From Mycobacterium sp. 3519A (lineage in GTDB: Bacteria; Actinomycetota; Actinomycetes; Mycobacteriales; Mycobacteriaceae), in assembly GCF_900240945.1 (NCBI RefSeq), contig NZ_OESG01000013.1:1178001-1242000 (forward strand): a stretch of DNA of 64,000 nt, written 5' to 3'. The notes beneath the pieces are model-generated. The model was not told the DNA's origin and did no database searches. It saw nothing but the letters and a program-made list of their open reading frames with translations. This document shows, in pieces, positions 28,001-37,874 of this stretch. Positions within the stretch are counted from its first letter, which is position 1; every line of letters starts with the position of its first letter. The translations under genes and the position numbers were made by a program.

Positions 28001-29485
28001 TTGAGCGCTCCCGAGTACTCGGACGTGCTGATCATCGGCGCCGGGATATCCGGAATCGGTGCCGCCTACCGCATCCACGAGAAGAACCCCGGGCTGTCCT
28101 ACACGGTGCTGGAACGCCGCGCCCGCATCGGCGGCACATGGGATCTGTTTCGCTATCCGGGCATCCGGTCCGACAGCGACATCTTCACGCTCAGCTTCCC
28201 CTTTGAGCCGTGGCGCAGGCCGGAGAACGTCGCCGACGGCCACGACATCAGGGAGTACCTGACCGAGACCGCCCGCAAGCACGGCATCACCGAGCACATC
28301 CGGTTCAACACCGAGGTCGTCTCCGCCGACTGGGACTCGGCCACCGACACCTGGACGGTGCAGACCGAACATGACGGCGAGCCGAGAACCTACCGCGGTC
28401 GGTTCGTGTTCTTCGGCACCGGCTACTACGACTACGACGAGCCCTACCGGCCCGAGTTCCCTGGCATCGAGAGCTTCACGGGGGACGTCGTGCACCCGCA
28501 GTTCTGGCCGGAGTCGCTGGACTATTCGGGTAAGCGGGTCGTGGTGATCGGAAGCGGCGCTACCGCGGTCAGCATGATCCCGTCGCTGACCGAGAAAGCC
28601 GCTCACGTGACCATGCTGCAGCGCTCGCCCACCTACATGCTGTCGATGCCGCGCATTCACCCCGTGGTGCAGGCCATCCGGAAGGTGTTGCCGACGCGGG
28701 CCGCCAACCACGTCGTCCGGTTGTACAACACGTTCTTCACCGTGATGACGTATGTCGTCGCGCGCAAGGCGCCGAAGTTCAGCAGGTGGCTGATCCGGGC
28801 GATGGCGAAAAAGAGTCTGCCGCAAGGCTATCCGGTCGACGTCCACTTCAAGCCCCGCTACGACCCGTGGGATCAGCGCATGTGTCTGATCCTGGACAAC
28901 GACCTGTACGCAGCGGTGGGCGACGGGCGCGCCGAGGTGGTCACCGACACCATCGACCACATCGACAGCACGGGGATCGTGTTGAATTCGGGGCGTCACA
29001 TCGAGGCCGACGTGATCGTCACCGCGACGGGTCTGCAGTTGCAGGCGCTGGGCGGGGTGGCCATCAGCATCGACGGCGCCGAGGTCAAACCGCAGGAGCG
29101 CTTCGTCTACAAGGAGCACATGCTCGAAGACATCCCGAACCTGGCGTGGTGCGTCGGCTACATCAACGCGTCGTGGACGTTACGCGCCGACCTCACGGCA
29201 CGTTCGGTGGCGAAGCTGTTGTCCTACATGGACAGTCACGGTTACACGCATGCGTATCCGCATCTCGGCGACGTGCCGATGCCGGAGAAGCCGGCGTGGA
29301 ACATCAACGCCGGTTACGTGCAGCGCGCGTTGCACGCCCTGCCGAAGTCGGGTACCCGCCGGCCGTGGAACGTGCGGCACAACTACGTGCTCGACGCCAT
29401 CGACCACCGCTTCGACCGCATCGAGGAGTCGATGGTGTTCGGCCGCGCGGACGCCGGGACGGCCGAGGGGGCCAAGTCGGCCTAG
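28001..29485 (+). CDS. EthA-like flavin monooxygenase (Baeyer-Villiger type) 1
   Basis: A 494-residue FAD/NADPH monooxygenase closely similar along its length to mycobacterial EthA. It has the FAD site IIGAGISGIGAAYR (from residue 11), GGTWDLFRYPGIRSDSD, the Baeyer-Villiger fingerprint FTGDVVHPQFWP (159-170), and the NADPH site VVVIGSGATAVSM. Such enzymes turn ketones into esters and oxidise thioamides. I chose a TTG start with a perfect GGAGG five bases upstream; upstream in-frame codons overlap the LLM gene. It is followed by a paralogue after 22 nt. Confidence 0.9.
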   Translation: MSAPEYSDVLIIGAGISGIGAAYRIHEKNPGLSYTVLERRARIGGTWDLFRYPGIRSDSDIFTLSFPFEPWRRPENVADGHDIREYLTETARKHGITEHIRFNTEVVSADWDSATDTWTVQTEHDGEPRTYRGRFVFFGTGYYDYDEPYRPEFPGIESFTGDVVHPQFWPESLDYSGKRVVVIGSGATAVSMIPSLTEKAAHVTMLQRSPTYMLSMPRIHPVVQAIRKVLPTRAANHVVRLYNTFFTVMTYVVARKAPKFSRWLIRAMAKKSLPQGYPVDVHFKPRYDPWDQRMCLILDNDLYAAVGDGRAEVVTDTIDHIDSTGIVLNSGRHIEADVIVTATGLQLQALGGVAISIDGAEVKPQERFVYKEHMLEDIPNLAWCVGYINASWTLRADLTARSVAKLLSYMDSHGYTHAYPHLGDVPMPEKPAWNINAGYVQRALHALPKSGTRRPWNVRHNYVLDAIDHRFDRIEESMVFGRADAGTAEGAKSA

Positions 29486-29507
29486 TGGGCGCGAAGGAGG
29501 TAAGCCC

Positions 29508-31007
29508 GTGAGTTCCACCGAACCCACCTACTGCGACGTGTTGATCGTCGGTGCAGGGATTTCCGGGATCGGCGCCGCGTACCGCATCCACGAGAAGAAT
29601 CCGGCGCTGTCGTACACAATTCTGGAACAGCGACAGCGATTGGGCGGTACCTGGGACCTGTTCCGCTATCCGGGGGTGCGGTCCGACAGCGACATCTTCA
29701 CGTTGAGCTTCCCGTTCGAACCGTGGCGGCGTGAGGAGACCATCGCCGACGGGTCCGACATCTGGCGGTATCTCGACGAAACGGCGCGTAAACACCACAT
29801 CGACAAGCACATTGCGCTGAACACCCGTGTCGAATCGGCTGATTGGGACTCGGAGACCGACACCTGGACGGTTCGGGCGCAACAGGACGGCGTCGACAAG
29901 ACGTATCGCTGCCGCTTCCTGTTCTTCGGCACCGGCTACTACAACTACGACCACCCGCACGATCCGGACCTGCCCGGTATCGAGAACTTCGGTGGCGTCG
30001 TGGCCCACCCCCAGCATTGGCCAGAGTCGCTCGACTACACCGGTAAGCGGGTCGTGGTGGTCGGGTCCGGCGCCACCGCGATCAGCATGATTCCCACGGT
30101 GGCCGCGGAGGCCGCCCACGTGACCATGCTGCAGCGGTCACCGTCCTACCTGTTCTCGATGCCGCGCATCGAACCGATGGCCAGGGCGATACAGAAGGTG
30201 TTGCCGGAGAAGGTCGCACATTCGATCATCCGGTGGCGCAACGCGTTGTTCTTCTGGTCGATGTTCCTGCTCGCCCGCAAGTTGCCACGCGTGATGAAGT
30301 GGGTGATCCGGCAGCGCGCCATCCGCAACCTGCCCGAGGGTTACGACGTCGACACGCATTTCAAGCCGCAGTACAACCCGTGGGATCAGCGGATGTGCGT
30401 GATATTGAATTCCGATTTGTACAAGTCGATCAGCGACGGTCGGGTCGAGGTCGTCACCGATCACATCGATCACATCGATGCTGCGGGAATCGTGCTGAGG
30501 TCCGGTCGCCGCCTCGACGCCGACGTCATCGTCACCGCAACCGGTTTGCGACTGCAGGCGCTCGGCGGCATCACCGTCAGCGTCGACGGCGAGAAGATCG
30601 ACCCTGCTGACCGGTTCGTGTACAAGGAGCACATGCTCGAGGACCTGCCGAACATGGCGTGGTGCATCGGGTACACGAACAACTCGTGGACGTTGCGGGC
30701 GGACATGACGGCGCGCTCGGTGGCCAAACTGCTGTCCTACATGGACTCTCACGGCTACACCCACGCGTACCCGCATCGTGGCGGCAAGCCGCTGGCCGAG
30801 AAGCCGCTGTGGGATCTGCAGGCGGGCTACGTCCGGCGGGCCGCCCACGTGCTGCCGAAGTCCAGTACGCACCGGCCGTGGCATGTGCGGCACAACTATG
30901 TGCTCGACGCCATCGATCACCGCTTCGACCGCATCGAGGAGTCGGTGGTGTTCGGGCGGGCTGCTATCGGATCCGCAGCTGCAGACCGGTCCCGAGCAGT
31001 TGGGTAG
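29508..31007 (+). CDS. EthA-like flavin monooxygenase (Baeyer-Villiger type) 2
   Basis: A 499-residue tandem paralogue of the preceding gene. It shares IVGAGISGIGAAYRIHEKNP, GGTWDLFRYPGVRSDSD and GSGATAISMIP, and its fingerprint is FGGVVAHPQHWP. The GTG start has AAGGAGG with a 6-nt gap. The pair probably arose by tandem duplication and may have split substrate ranges. The end overlaps the converging AraC regulator by 44 nt, which links expression of the two in a convergent arrangement. Confidence 0.9.
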   Translation: MSSTEPTYCDVLIVGAGISGIGAAYRIHEKNPALSYTILEQRQRLGGTWDLFRYPGVRSDSDIFTLSFPFEPWRREETIADGSDIWRYLDETARKHHIDKHIALNTRVESADWDSETDTWTVRAQQDGVDKTYRCRFLFFGTGYYNYDHPHDPDLPGIENFGGVVAHPQHWPESLDYTGKRVVVVGSGATAISMIPTVAAEAAHVTMLQRSPSYLFSMPRIEPMARAIQKVLPEKVAHSIIRWRNALFFWSMFLLARKLPRVMKWVIRQRAIRNLPEGYDVDTHFKPQYNPWDQRMCVILNSDLYKSISDGRVEVVTDHIDHIDAAGIVLRSGRRLDADVIVTATGLRLQALGGITVSVDGEKIDPADRFVYKEHMLEDLPNMAWCIGYTNNSWTLRADMTARSVAKLLSYMDSHGYTHAYPHRGGKPLAEKPLWDLQAGYVRRAAHVLPKSSTHRPWHVRHNYVLDAIDHRFDRIEESVVFGRAAIGSAAADRSRAVG

Positions 31008-31725
31008 CCGATAAGCCGAAGGTCGACTTGAACCTGTCGGCGAGGTGCGACGGGCTGGCGAACCCCGCCTTCATCGCCGCCGCGGTGAGGTTGTCGCCCG
31101 CCGCGATGGCCGCGCCCGCATGGGTCAACCGAACCCACAGCCGATAGCGGCGCACACTGGTGCCGAGTTCGTCGCGGAACAGGTGCAGGAAACGCGACTC
31201 CGAGAGTTCCGCCTCGGCGGCCAGGTCCTCGACCGAGATTGCGGCAGTGGGTTCGGCGCGGATTCTGGCCGCCGCCTTCGCGATCCGCGGATCCATTCGT
31301 CGAGGTGCCGCCGGCGCGGCCAAATCAAGCCAGTGCGAGGCACTTTCGTCGTCGACCGGGGTGAACTGCAGGCGGTCTTCGTCGATGTGGCCGACGCCGA
31401 CCAGGTGCTGCCAGTCGTTGAACTTCTGCCTGCCCGCGTCGGCACGCTCCGATGTCGGCTCCAGATAGCAGGACACCAAACTGGTGCCGCGGCAGGTCAG
31501 TTGGTGCGTCAACCGCGGCGGGATCAGAACGCTGCGGCCGTGGCGCTCGACGCCGTCCGCGGTCGCGACCGTCAGCGGGCCGTCGATGCCGACGGCCAGG
31601 CACCACACCGACCCGGAGTGGGGCGAGAGGGGCAGGGAAGGCCCGGCATACAGCGCGTGGCCGGGCCACAGCCACACCGACGGATAGCAGGTTTGTGGAA
31701 GCGCGGGCGTGACGTCTGCCGTCAT
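30964..31725 (-). CDS. AraC-family transcriptional regulator
   Basis: A 253-residue regulator. The N-terminal cupin-like sensing half (residues 1-130, with RHGRSVLIPPRLTHQL) precedes two helix-turn-helix units: ISVEDLAAEAELSESRFLHL and NLTAAAMKAGFASPSHLADR, then FKSTFGLSATQLLG. The start has AGGAGG 5-6 nt upstream. Its gene overlaps the second monooxygenase at the 3' end and faces the small membrane-protein gene with only 35 nt between starts. It is a candidate regulator of the monooxygenase pair. Confidence 0.88.
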   Translation of the reverse strand: MTADVTPALPQTCYPSVWLWPGHALYAGPSLPLSPHSGSVWCLAVGIDGPLTVATADGVERHGRSVLIPPRLTHQLTCRGTSLVSCYLEPTSERADAGRQKFNDWQHLVGVGHIDEDRLQFTPVDDESASHWLDLAAPAAPRRMDPRIAKAAARIRAEPTAAISVEDLAAEAELSESRFLHLFRDELGTSVRRYRLWVRLTHAGAAIAAGDNLTAAAMKAGFASPSHLADRFKSTFGLSATQLLGTGLQLRIR

Positions 31726-31760
31726 GCTGGCCTCCTACGTCAACTTGTCAGGAGGTTACC

Positions 31761-32126
31761 GTGACGGTCGCGGTCATCGGCGTGATCGCCGTGTTCTTCG
31801 TCGGCATGGGCCTCTATGCGCTTGCCGCCCCGGCCGCGCTGGTGCGTCCGTTCGGGATCACGCTGGCGCAGGCCGCGTCGCGGTCGGAGGTGCGCGCGGT
31901 CTACGGCGGTTTCGGCCTGGCGATCGCGGCGGTGCTGGCGTACGCCGTGGTCGCAGACGGTGAGGTGCGGAAAGGCATCCTGCTCGCGGTGGCGGCGGCG
32001 TTGGCGGGCATGGCGTTCGGCCGCCTGGCCGCCGCGGTGTTGGGCGACCGGACGGCGTTCTATCCGAACTGGCTCTACTTCCTGGTCGAGGCGATTGCCG
32101 CCGCCGCGTTGTTCGGGGTCACCTAA
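31761..32126 (+). CDS. Small four-helix membrane protein (DUF4345-like)
   Basis: A 121-residue protein made almost entirely of four hydrophobic helices (starting VAVIGVIAVFFVGMGLYAL), with SEVRAVYGGFGLAIA between helices one and two. This pattern fits the DUF4345 family, whose function is unknown. The GTG start has GGAGG with a 5-nt gap. It is divergent from the AraC gene. A hairpin-like repeat follows its stop. Confidence 0.65.
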   Translation: MTVAVIGVIAVFFVGMGLYALAAPAALVRPFGITLAQAASRSEVRAVYGGFGLAIAAVLAYAVVADGEVRKGILLAVAAALAGMAFGRLAAAVLGDRTAFYPNWLYFLVEAIAAAALFGVT

Positions 32127-32129
32127 CCG

Positions 32130-32189
32130 GCGAGCAGACGCGAAGTGTTCCATTTCGTCGGCGTGTCGGGACTTTTTGCGTCTGCTCGC
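32130..32189. repeat. Long-loop inverted repeat, CGAGCAGACGC family copy 1
   Basis: 12-bp perfect arms (32130-32141 and 32178-32189) enclose 36 nt. The arms are the same word, CGAGCAGACGC, as the copy at 48116-48173 inside the nuo operon. Here it lies between two converging genes and probably ends transcription on both strands. Confidence 0.6.
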
Positions 32190-32208
32190 GGAGGGGGAGC
32201 AGTGGGAG

Positions 32209-33323
32209 TTACGGCGCGACGGTCAGCCAGTCGGCGAACCCGGACGGGTCGTGCCTGCCGAGTGCGCCGTGCTCGAACAGCCCCCACCCTTCACGCTCGA
32301 CGCCGTCGGCATCCCGGCACACGGCGCGCCCGACGTGGTCGATCACGCCGAAACCCGCGCGCCCGACGATGGCCGGATCGGTCATGTCGTAGCTCAGGCG
32401 CTCGGTGAAGTTGTCGCCCTTCCACATGCCGTGCAGCCAGTCCGAGTCGCCGCCGTATCCGCCGCCGACATGGATCGGCACGGGCAGCTTGGACTCGACG
32501 TCGAAATGCACTGGGGTGCCGTCGAATGCGGTGGCATCGATGGTCGCGCCGGTGGGGATGCGGGTGCCGGAGCGGTAGTGGATCTTCACTCTGGGCCAGC
32601 CGAGTTGCTCGACGCGGCCGTCCTTCCAGATGCGGGTGCAGTCGTTGAGCGACCGGAAGCCCAGGTGGTCCTCCTGCATGATCACGACGATGCCGAAGTC
32701 GTCGAACGCCATCGGCACGTACAACCACCACATGCCCTCGAAGGGCGGATCGTCGGGGCGCCCCGGCGGCTCGGCTTCGCCGATCGGCCGGATACCCCAG
32801 GACCGGTCGCGGGTGCCGATCCAGCGGGACGGGTCGACGGCGATCTCCTGGCCGTCGATCACCAGCTGACCGCTCCACGCGCCCACCTGGGCGAAACGCT
32901 GCGCATCGAGCGTGACATGGTTGCCGCGCCGCATGATGTGGGGTTGCTCCTGTACGACGTCGAACAGGCCCTCCCACGTCAAATCCGCAGCGATGCCTTC
33001 GGTTTCGTCGAGCACGATGCGCAGCTTGTGCAGCGGCTCGACGACCTCCACGCGATAGTTCCCGACGTGCTGGTTCAGCCGGTCCTGGTCGATGGCGCCG
33101 CTCAGGTGCACGGCCGTCTGCTCATCGCCGCGGCGGACCAGTACGAACGCGTCCTTCACCCCGAGGTTCGGGTAGTAGCCGATGCCCGAGATCACGAAGA
33201 TGTCGCCGGTGCGGTCGTGTGCGTTGAAATACGAGCGGTCATAGAAGTTGCGGTCACTGGACTCGGGCCAGGCGATCGGCTGCGGAACCTGGTGCACCGG
33301 GAATTCGTCCATGGGGCCGAGCA

Positions 33324-33324
<1 letters not shown>
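32209..33324 (-). CDS. Conserved-looking protein of unknown function
   Basis: A 371-residue soluble protein without a recognised catalytic motif. Notable stretches are FVISGIGYYPNLGVKDAFVL, the RDRSWGIRPIGE motif near residue 190, and WWLYVPMAFDDFGIVVIMQE. Alternating beta-rich segments suggest a lipocalin- or AttH-like barrel, but this is only a pattern judgement. Its ATG overlaps the stop of the kinase-like gene by one base (TAATG), so it is translationally coupled to it and they are likely partners. No membrane or signal segment is seen. Confidence 0.65.
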
Positions 33325-34463
<1,139 letters not shown>

Positions 34464-34486
34464 TTACGATACGGTGGGTAGCGTTA
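34464..34486. promoter_or_regulatory. Probable TetR operator between kinase-like and tetR genes
   Basis: TTACGATAC and GTAGCGTTA form an inverted repeat (7 of 9 positions) with a 5-nt spacer. The site ends on the first base of the tetR start codon. Its position between divergent genes is typical of TetR autoregulation. Confidence 0.5.
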
Positions 34487-35082
34487 TGAAAGCAGACCCG
34501 CCTTTGGTTGACAAGAGCCGCGGGCGGCCACGGGATGCGCGCATCGACGCTGCCATTCTGCGGGCCGCGGCGGATCTGCTTGTGGAAATCGGATATTCGA
34601 ACCTGACCATGGCTGCGGTGGCCGAGCGCGCAGGGACCACCAAGACCGCGCTGTATCGGCGCTGGTCGAGTAAGGCCGAATTGGTGCACGAGGCCGCGTT
34701 TCCGGCCGCGCCGACCGCGATCGAGACGCCGCCGGGCAACATCGCCGCCGATATCCACGCCATGATCGCCGCCGCCCGCGACGTGTTCACCAGCGCCCTG
34801 GTGCGTGCCGCGCTGCCCGGGCTGATCGCCGACATGGCCGCCGATGCCGACCTCAACGCGCGGGTGATGAGCCGCTTCACCGACGTGTTCGTCGCCGTGC
34901 GGACCCGATTGGCCGACGCCGTCCGGCGGGGCGAGGTGCACGCCGACGTCGACCCGGACCGCCTGGTCGAGGTGATCGGCGGCGCTACGCTGTTGCGCGT
35001 GCTGCTGATGCCCGACGAACCGCTCGGTGAGGAATGGGTAGCGCAGACGACCGCCATCGTGGTGCACGGGGTGGTGGCCTAG
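34486..35082 (+). CDS. TetR-family transcriptional regulator
   Basis: A 198-residue TetR protein. The DNA-binding domain covers residues 15-65 (LLVEIGYSNLTMAAVAERAG, then TTKTALYRRWSSKAELV). The C-terminal domain resembles the TetR_C_11/AcrR type (RADAVRRGEVHADVDPDRL-like; the visible part is RRGEVHADVDPDRLVEVIGG). I chose ATG 34486, where the first residues are MKADPP; the open frame extends far upstream on the antisense of the kinase gene. It probably represses the divergent kinase-like operon and itself. Confidence 0.87.
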   Translation: MKADPPLVDKSRGRPRDARIDAAILRAAADLLVEIGYSNLTMAAVAERAGTTKTALYRRWSSKAELVHEAAFPAAPTAIETPPGNIAADIHAMIAAARDVFTSALVRAALPGLIADMAADADLNARVMSRFTDVFVAVRTRLADAVRRGEVHADVDPDRLVEVIGGATLLRVLLMPDEPLGEEWVAQTTAIVVHGVVA

Positions 35083-35089
35083 AAAAACG

Positions 35090-35764
35090 ATGCTGGAGCC
35101 CTTCCCGACGAACTGGCGGACTGCACTGCTCCTCGTCCCGCATCCCGACGACCCCGAATACGGCTGCGCGGCGGCGGTTGCGAAGTGGACAGCGCAGGGC
35201 AAAGCCGTGCACTACGCACTGGCGTGCCGGGGCGAAATGGGCATCGAGGGCATGCCGCCCGAGCAGGCGGGGCCGCTGAGGGAGATCGAGCAGCGCCGGT
35301 CAGCCGCCGTCGTCGGGGTCGGCGACGTGCAGTTCTGGGACTTCCCCGACAGCCAGATCCGCAATACGCCCGAACTACGCGAGAAGATCGCCGAGACGAT
35401 CAGCAGGCTGCGGCCCGACGTGGTGCTAACGATCTACAGCGGTCCGGAGTGGGCGCCGGGGCAGCCGAACCAGCGCGACCACATCGAGTTCTCGAATGCC
35501 GTTGCGGCAGCTTACGATTCGCTGCACGACCCGCCTCGGTGGTTGTTCGAGAATGGCCCCGCGGTGACCCATGCCGAGGTGATCGACGACGACTGTTTCG
35601 AGCGCGCCGTCACGTCGCTCGCGGCCCACGACGTGTACCTGTCGGTGCTCGACCCCTCGACGCCGGTTGTGGAGCAGGCCCGTGCGCAGGTGGACATGAC
35701 GACAACGCCGCGGCCCGAGTTCGACGGCAGGCGGACCGTCGAGTTCAGGTTGCTCCGGGACTGA
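35090..35764 (+). CDS. PIG-L/LmbE-family zinc deacetylase
   Basis: A 224-residue zinc-dependent N-deacetylase-like protein. The zinc/catalytic motif is VPHPDDPEYG (His18, Asp20, Asp21) and the third ligand is the His in NQRDHIEFSNAV. In actinobacteria this fold includes MshB and Mca of mycothiol metabolism and GlcNAc deacetylases; this protein is shorter than MshB, so its substrate is open. The ATG is 7 nt after the tetR stop, so the two are probably co-transcribed. Confidence 0.82.
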   Translation: MLEPFPTNWRTALLLVPHPDDPEYGCAAAVAKWTAQGKAVHYALACRGEMGIEGMPPEQAGPLREIEQRRSAAVVGVGDVQFWDFPDSQIRNTPELREKIAETISRLRPDVVLTIYSGPEWAPGQPNQRDHIEFSNAVAAAYDSLHDPPRWLFENGPAVTHAEVIDDDCFERAVTSLAAHDVYLSVLDPSTPVVEQARAQVDMTTTPRPEFDGRRTVEFRLLRD

Positions 35765-35996
35765 AGCCGTACCCCGTAGCTAATGGTCGCGGCTTTCGCT
35801 GGCCGGATATCTGTTCGCTTCGCACGGACCGCAAACGGCCATTGGAGGTCGAATTCCCACGTCGGAAATTTACGTTCGGGTCCACAGCATTTCTTGAACA
35901 ATCACACAGCATTTGCAAAGCCACGCACTAGCGAACTTCATGTGCGTACTATTACCAACAATCTGCATCAATGTACGGGGCGAGGGGGCATGCAGG

Positions 35997-37019
35997 GTGG
36001 GTGGACGGTACCAGGGGAACGCTGCCTCCGGCAGAAGAGCGCTGATCACCGGTATCACCGGGCAGGACGGCGGTTACCTGACCGAGTTGCTGTTGAGCAA
36101 GGGTTACGAGGTGTACGGCCTGGTCCGCGGCCAGAACAACCCGAAAGAACCCGCCCTTCGCGCCGAATTTCCCGAAGTCCACATTCTGCACGGTGATCTG
36201 CTCGACATGTCCAGCCTGGTGTCGGCCATGCATGTGGCGCAGCCCGACGAGGTGTACAACCTCGCAGCCGTGACCTTCGTGGCGTACTCGTGGCAAAACC
36301 CGCGGTTGACGTTCGACGTCACCGGCGGCGGTGTGCTCAACATGCTCGAGGCGGTGCGGCTGTACCAGCAGGTGTCCGGCCACGACGTGCGCTACTACCA
36401 GGCGTCGAGCGCTGAGATGTTCGGCAACGCGCAAGAGATCCCGTTGCGGGAATCGAGTCCGTTCTATCCCCGGTCCCCGTACGGCGCGGCCAAGGCGTAC
36501 GGGCACTACATGACGGTGAACTACCGCGAGTCCTATGGCATGCATGCCAGCTCGGCGATGTTGTTCAACCATGAATCACCGCGCCGCGGAACGGAGTTCG
36601 TGACGCGGCGGATCAGCCAGGCGGTGGCGCGAATTTCGCTCGGGCTGCAGGACACCATCTCGCTGGGCAATCTGCAGGCGCAACGCGACTGGGGCTTCGC
36701 GGGCGACTACGTCGAGGCCATGCACCTGATGCTGCAGCAGGACAAGCCCGACGATTACGTGTTGGCCACCGGCGAAGCCCATTCCGTCGCCGAATTCCTC
36801 GACGTCGCGTTCGCGGTCATCGGTATCGACGACTGGTCGCCGCACGTCAGGGTCGACGCGGCCCAACTACGACCCGCCGACGTCAACGTGCTGATCGGAG
36901 ACGCGGCCAAGGCGCGGTCGGTGTTGGGCTGGAAGCCACGCATGTCGTTCGTCGAACTCGTGGCATTGATGGTCGAGAGCGACATCGAGGCCCAGTCGAT
37001 GGCCGCGTTGCGGCGCTAG
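35997..37019 (+). CDS. gmd: GDP-mannose 4,6-dehydratase
   Basis: A 340-residue extended SDR that converts GDP-mannose to GDP-4-keto-6-deoxymannose, the first step to GDP-fucose or GDP-rhamnose. Motifs are ALITGITGQDGGYLTELLL, SSAEMFGNAQEIPLRE, the catalytic Tyr/Lys in SPYGAAKAYGHYM, NHESPRRGTEFVTRRI and LATGEAHSVAEF. The usual AQSHV segment is replaced by AVTFVAYSW. I chose GTG 35997; the open frame upstream of it is AT-richer and not family-like. No reductase gene is adjacent. The 230-nt upstream region is AT-richer than its surroundings. Confidence 0.88.
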   Translation: MGGRYQGNAASGRRALITGITGQDGGYLTELLLSKGYEVYGLVRGQNNPKEPALRAEFPEVHILHGDLLDMSSLVSAMHVAQPDEVYNLAAVTFVAYSWQNPRLTFDVTGGGVLNMLEAVRLYQQVSGHDVRYYQASSAEMFGNAQEIPLRESSPFYPRSPYGAAKAYGHYMTVNYRESYGMHASSAMLFNHESPRRGTEFVTRRISQAVARISLGLQDTISLGNLQAQRDWGFAGDYVEAMHLMLQQDKPDDYVLATGEAHSVAEFLDVAFAVIGIDDWSPHVRVDAAQLRPADVNVLIGDAAKARSVLGWKPRMSFVELVALMVESDIEAQSMAALRR

Positions 37020-37789
37020 CCGTCGATCTGGCGCTTGTTGCGCTCACTCACGGCGCGGAACGTATCACCAAGACCGTCGAAATCCCGGTGCTGTGCGAAC
37101 GCGATCGCCGCTTCGGCGGCGAGCGCGGGGTCGACCACCGCGGCCGCCCCGGTCGTGTAGATCTCCTTGAGCCCCAACATGGTTGGTCTTGGCACCTCGG
37201 TGATCTGGGTCGCCAACTGCAACGCCCGCTCGAGCAGTTGACCGTGCGGCACCACCTCGGTCACCAGGCCGATGCGCTCAGCGCGGGCGGCGTCGACCAC
37301 CTCGCCTGTCATGGACAGTCGCCGTGCCATCGCCATTCCGACCACCTGGGGTAGCCGCGCGGTCATTCCGCCCCCAGGCAGGATGCCGACGCGGGCATGC
37401 GTATCGGCGAACACCGCGCGGTCCGACGCCACCAGGAAGTCGCAGCCGAGCGCCATCTCGAGCCCGCCAGTGAACGTCGCCCCGTTGATCGCTCCGATGA
37501 TCGGAGTGCGCATGTTGGCCACCGCGGCGATGCAGCTCTGTGACCGGAACTCCTCGAAGTACTTCAGCCCGTCGCGCTGCGCCTCCTTGAGGTCGACGCC
37601 CGCGCAGAACGCCGGATCCGACCCCGTCAGCACCACGGCGCGCACCGCCTCGTCGGCATCGGCGTCGGTCAGCGCGGTGTACGTGGCCTTGATCAGATCG
37701 CGGCTCAGCGCGTTCCTGGCGCCGGGCCGGTTGAGCGTCAGCAGTCTGACCGCGCCGTGGTCAGCGGTCAGGACAAGCGGTTCGGACAT
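37016..37789 (-). CDS. Enoyl-CoA hydratase/isomerase family protein
   Basis: A 257-residue crotonase-fold protein. Oxyanion-hole parts are AFCAGVDLKEAQ and NGATFTGGLEMALGCDFLVA, where the first catalytic Glu is kept. The position of the second Glu (usually PE-x-x-LG) reads THARVGILPGGG, so it appears to be lost; hydratase activity is therefore doubtful and isomerase or other crotonase chemistry is possible. The start at ATG 37789 has GGGGAG upstream. It lies downstream of nuoN behind a hairpin and overlaps the converging gmd gene by 4 nt (CTAG). Confidence 0.82.
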   Translation of the reverse strand: MSEPLVLTADHGAVRLLTLNRPGARNALSRDLIKATYTALTDADADEAVRAVVLTGSDPAFCAGVDLKEAQRDGLKYFEEFRSQSCIAAVANMRTPIIGAINGATFTGGLEMALGCDFLVASDRAVFADTHARVGILPGGGMTARLPQVVGMAMARRLSMTGEVVDAARAERIGLVTEVVPHGQLLERALQLATQITEVPRPTMLGLKEIYTTGAAAVVDPALAAEAAIAFAQHRDFDGLGDTFRAVSERNKRQIDG

Positions 37790-37841
37790 GGCTCCCCTTC
37801 CGCCGAGATCGACGTATTGGCGGAATCCTCTCGCACTTTCC

Positions 37842-37863
37842 CGCCCAAACGTCCGTTTGGGCG
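37842..37863 (-). terminator. Hairpin between nuoN and the crotonase gene
   Basis: A perfect 10-bp palindrome stem (37842-37851 and 37854-37863) with a 2-nt loop lies 12 nt past the nuoN stop. It would end the nuo transcript. Its short symmetrical AAACG..CGTTT core could equally be a TetR-type operator 53 nt before the crotonase gene. Confidence 0.55.
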
Positions 37864-37874
37864 CAGCAGAGGGG

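Noticed and set aside
32126..32209. Mobile-element end
   Set aside because: Inverted arms without a transposase or target duplication; better explained as a terminator-like dispersed repeat.
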